From the NCBI GenBank assembly GCA_013205645.1, contig JABMMH010000314.1, positions 1 through 7,371 on the forward strand: DNA of 7,371 bases, read 5' to 3'. The notes beneath the pieces are model-generated. The model made no database searches. It was given only the letters and a program-made list of their open reading frames with translations, and was not told the DNA's origin. The stretch is from Polaromonas sp. (GTDB taxonomy: Bacteria; Pseudomonadota; Gammaproteobacteria; Burkholderiales; Burkholderiaceae_C). Position numbers and translations under genes: made by a program. Shown here one piece after another: positions 6,477-7,371 of this stretch (positions are counted from its first letter, which is position 1; the number at the start of each line of letters is the position of its first letter).

Positions 6477-7179
6477 GCTGCAAAAATTTTCGGTCTTTGT
6501 CACCGGCACCGACACCGGCGTTGGCAAAACGCTGGTGAGTGCGGCGCTGTTGCACGCGCTGGCTAGGCATTACCCGCGCGTCGTCGGCATGAAGCCGGTA
6601 GCCGCCGGCACCGCGCTGGTCGACGGCGTACAGGCCAACGACGACGTGCTGGCCTTGCGCGCGGCCTCCAGCTGCCGGGTGCCGCCCGAGCTCGACAACC
6701 CGGTCTTGCTGGCAGATCCGCTGTCGCCGCACATTGCAGCGGCGCGCGCCGGTGTGACGATTTCCATACCCCACTTGGTCGCTTGCCACCGCCAATTGCT
6801 GGCGCGCGCCGATGCGGTTTTGGTCGAAGGCGCAGGCGGCTTCATGGTGCCGCTGTCGGCCACTGAAACCGGCGCCGACTTGGCCCAAGCGTTGGACCTG
6901 CCGGTGGTGCTGGTCGTCGGTCTGCGGCTGGGCTGCCTGAACCACGCCTTGCTGTCGGCCTGGGCGATTCGCGCACGCGGCTTGACGCTGGCCGGCTGGG
7001 TCGCCAACCATATCGACCCGACCATGTTGGCGCAAGCCGACAACATCGCTTTTTTACAGGACCAACTCCAGGCACCTCTGTTGGCCAGCATCCCGCACCA
7101 GGCGCAGCCTGACGCCCGTCAGCTGAACCTTGAGATTCCGCTGGCATGGCAAGCCACGCCGCCAAGAGCAACGCTGTGA
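6469..7179 (+). CDS. bioD: ATP-dependent dethiobiotin synthetase BioD
   Basis: Cytoplasmic enzyme that closes the ureido ring of dethiobiotin from DAPA, CO2 and ATP. The chosen start gives 236 aa against about 225 in E. coli. Visible motifs: P-loop GTDTGVGKT at residues 13-21 (Lys20), MKPVAAGT with Lys42, the DPLSPHIAAARAG substrate-loop region (83-95), VEGAGGFMVPLS (119-130), LVVGLRLGCLNHALLSAWAI (148-167), and GLTLAGWVAN (171-180), which matches E. coli BioD exactly by recall. The ATG at 6469 sits inside the end of bioA and has a weak purine-rich AGAAGA (6455-6460) eight bases upstream. The in-frame ATG at 6442 would add nine polar residues (PHWQKTTP-type) not expected before the first beta strand. 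The C-terminal tail after LEIPLAW is short and divergent. The stop overlaps the likely GTG start of bioF. Confidence 0.95.
   Translation: MLELQKFSVFVTGTDTGVGKTLVSAALLHALARHYPRVVGMKPVAAGTALVDGVQANDDVLALRAASSCRVPPELDNPVLLADPLSPHIAAARAGVTISIPHLVACHRQLLARADAVLVEGAGGFMVPLSATETGADLAQALDLPVVLVVGLRLGCLNHALLSAWAIRARGLTLAGWVANHIDPTMLAQADNIAFLQDQLQAPLLASIPHQAQPDARQLNLEIPLAWQATPPRATL
7164..7168 (+). promoter_or_regulatory. Ribosome binding site of bioF
   Basis: AAGAG lies seven bases before the GTG at 7176, inside the end of bioD. It favours that GTG over the in-frame ATG at 7146, which has no well-placed Shine-Dalgarno and would overlap bioD by 34 bases. Confidence 0.5.
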
Positions 7180-7371
7180 GCAACACGGAGACCCCAGCAT
7201 TGACCGGCTCTTGGCTGGGCGAATTTCCAGCACGCCTGCGTGAGCTGGACCAAACGCACCTGCGCCGCCAACGCCAAGTGGTGGCACCCGAAGCAGGCGC
7301 TTATCTGCGCGTCAACGGCGAGCGCCTGCTGGCTTTTTGCAGCAACGACTACCTGGGGCTGGCCCAGCATC
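7176..7371 (+). CDS. bioF: 8-amino-7-oxononanoate synthase BioF (KAPA synthase), 3'-truncated by the window edge
   Basis: PLP-dependent alpha-oxoamine synthase that condenses a pimeloyl thioester with L-alanine to form KAPA, the substrate of BioA encoded just upstream. Only the first 65 codons are inside the window. The N-terminal helix reads WLGEFPARLRELDQTHLRRQ, followed by GAYLRVNGERLLAFCSNDYLGLAQH. The FCSNDYLGL block (about residues 55-63) is the family's N-terminal hallmark and matches E. coli FSSNDYLGL. I favour the GTG at 7176, which overlaps the bioD stop as GTGA and has AAGAG seven bases upstream; the in-frame ATG at 7146 would add ten residues. The catalytic His and Lys are beyond the window. 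Identification rests on this short region plus its place after bioA and bioD. Confidence 0.9.
   Translation, partial: MSNTETPALTGSWLGEFPARLRELDQTHLRRQRQVVAPEAGAYLRVNGERLLAFCSNDYLGLAQH

Noticed and set aside
5978..6538. 186-codon alternative plus-strand frame inside bioA and bioD
   Set aside because: It overlaps conserved BioA and BioD motifs read in the correct frames; the alternative protein is Arg/Ala/His-rich with no family resemblance.
6295..7035. 246-codon open frame on the minus strand across the bioA-bioD junction, slightly longer than bioD
   Set aside because: It lies entirely antisense to two well-recognised enzymes and its translation is Gln/Arg/His-rich with no family motif, as expected from GC-rich third-position bias.
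1..7371. Mobile element, CRISPR array, tRNA gene or defence system
   Set aside because: No transposase or integrase motifs, no regularly spaced repeats, no cloverleaf-like sequence and no defence domains are visible; nearly all of the window is accounted for by core genes.

Overview
The window is a compact, gene-dense stretch of bacterial chromosome with seven genes, all on the + strand. Gaps are 63 bases or less and several genes overlap. Base composition is GC-rich, with G/C-biased third codon positions throughout. The gene set points to a betaproteobacterium of the order Burkholderiales, most likely family Comamonadaceae. The clues are a DUF3460-type small protein directly before scpA, the N-terminally extended ScpA, the MetG insertion before its WDISRD motif, and a BioA of the WHPCTQM type. 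This placement rests on recalled family resemblance, not on a search.

Layout: bases 1-2038 hold metG (methionyl-tRNA synthetase), missing only its extreme 5' end. A 66-residue glycine-rich lipoprotein gene starts on the last base of the metG stop codon and ends at 2238. After a 63-base gap comes a SulP-family anion transporter with a C-terminal STAS domain (2302-3978). A DUF3460-family small protein (4002-4220) follows and overlaps by one base the start of scpA (4220-5092), the kleisin subunit of the SMC condensin. After 55 bases the biotin genes begin: bioA (5148-6476), bioD (6469-7179) and the first 65 codons of bioF (from 7176, cut by the window end).

The genes form small functional sets. 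bioF, bioA and bioD encode three consecutive steps from pimeloyl thioester to dethiobiotin (KAPA, then DAPA, then dethiobiotin), and overlapping ends argue for one translationally coupled mRNA. DUF3460 and scpA are also tightly coupled, so the unknown small protein may belong with chromosome organisation. metG plus lipoprotein is a third coupled pair with no obvious functional link. The SulP transporter stands alone functionally.

I found no RNA genes, mobile elements, CRISPR arrays or convincing rho-independent terminators, and no evidence of an undescribed multi-gene system: this is ordinary core chromosome. The points most worth a second look are the BioA active-site differences from the E. 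coli enzyme, the DUF3460-scpA coupling, and the small lipoprotein coupled to metG.
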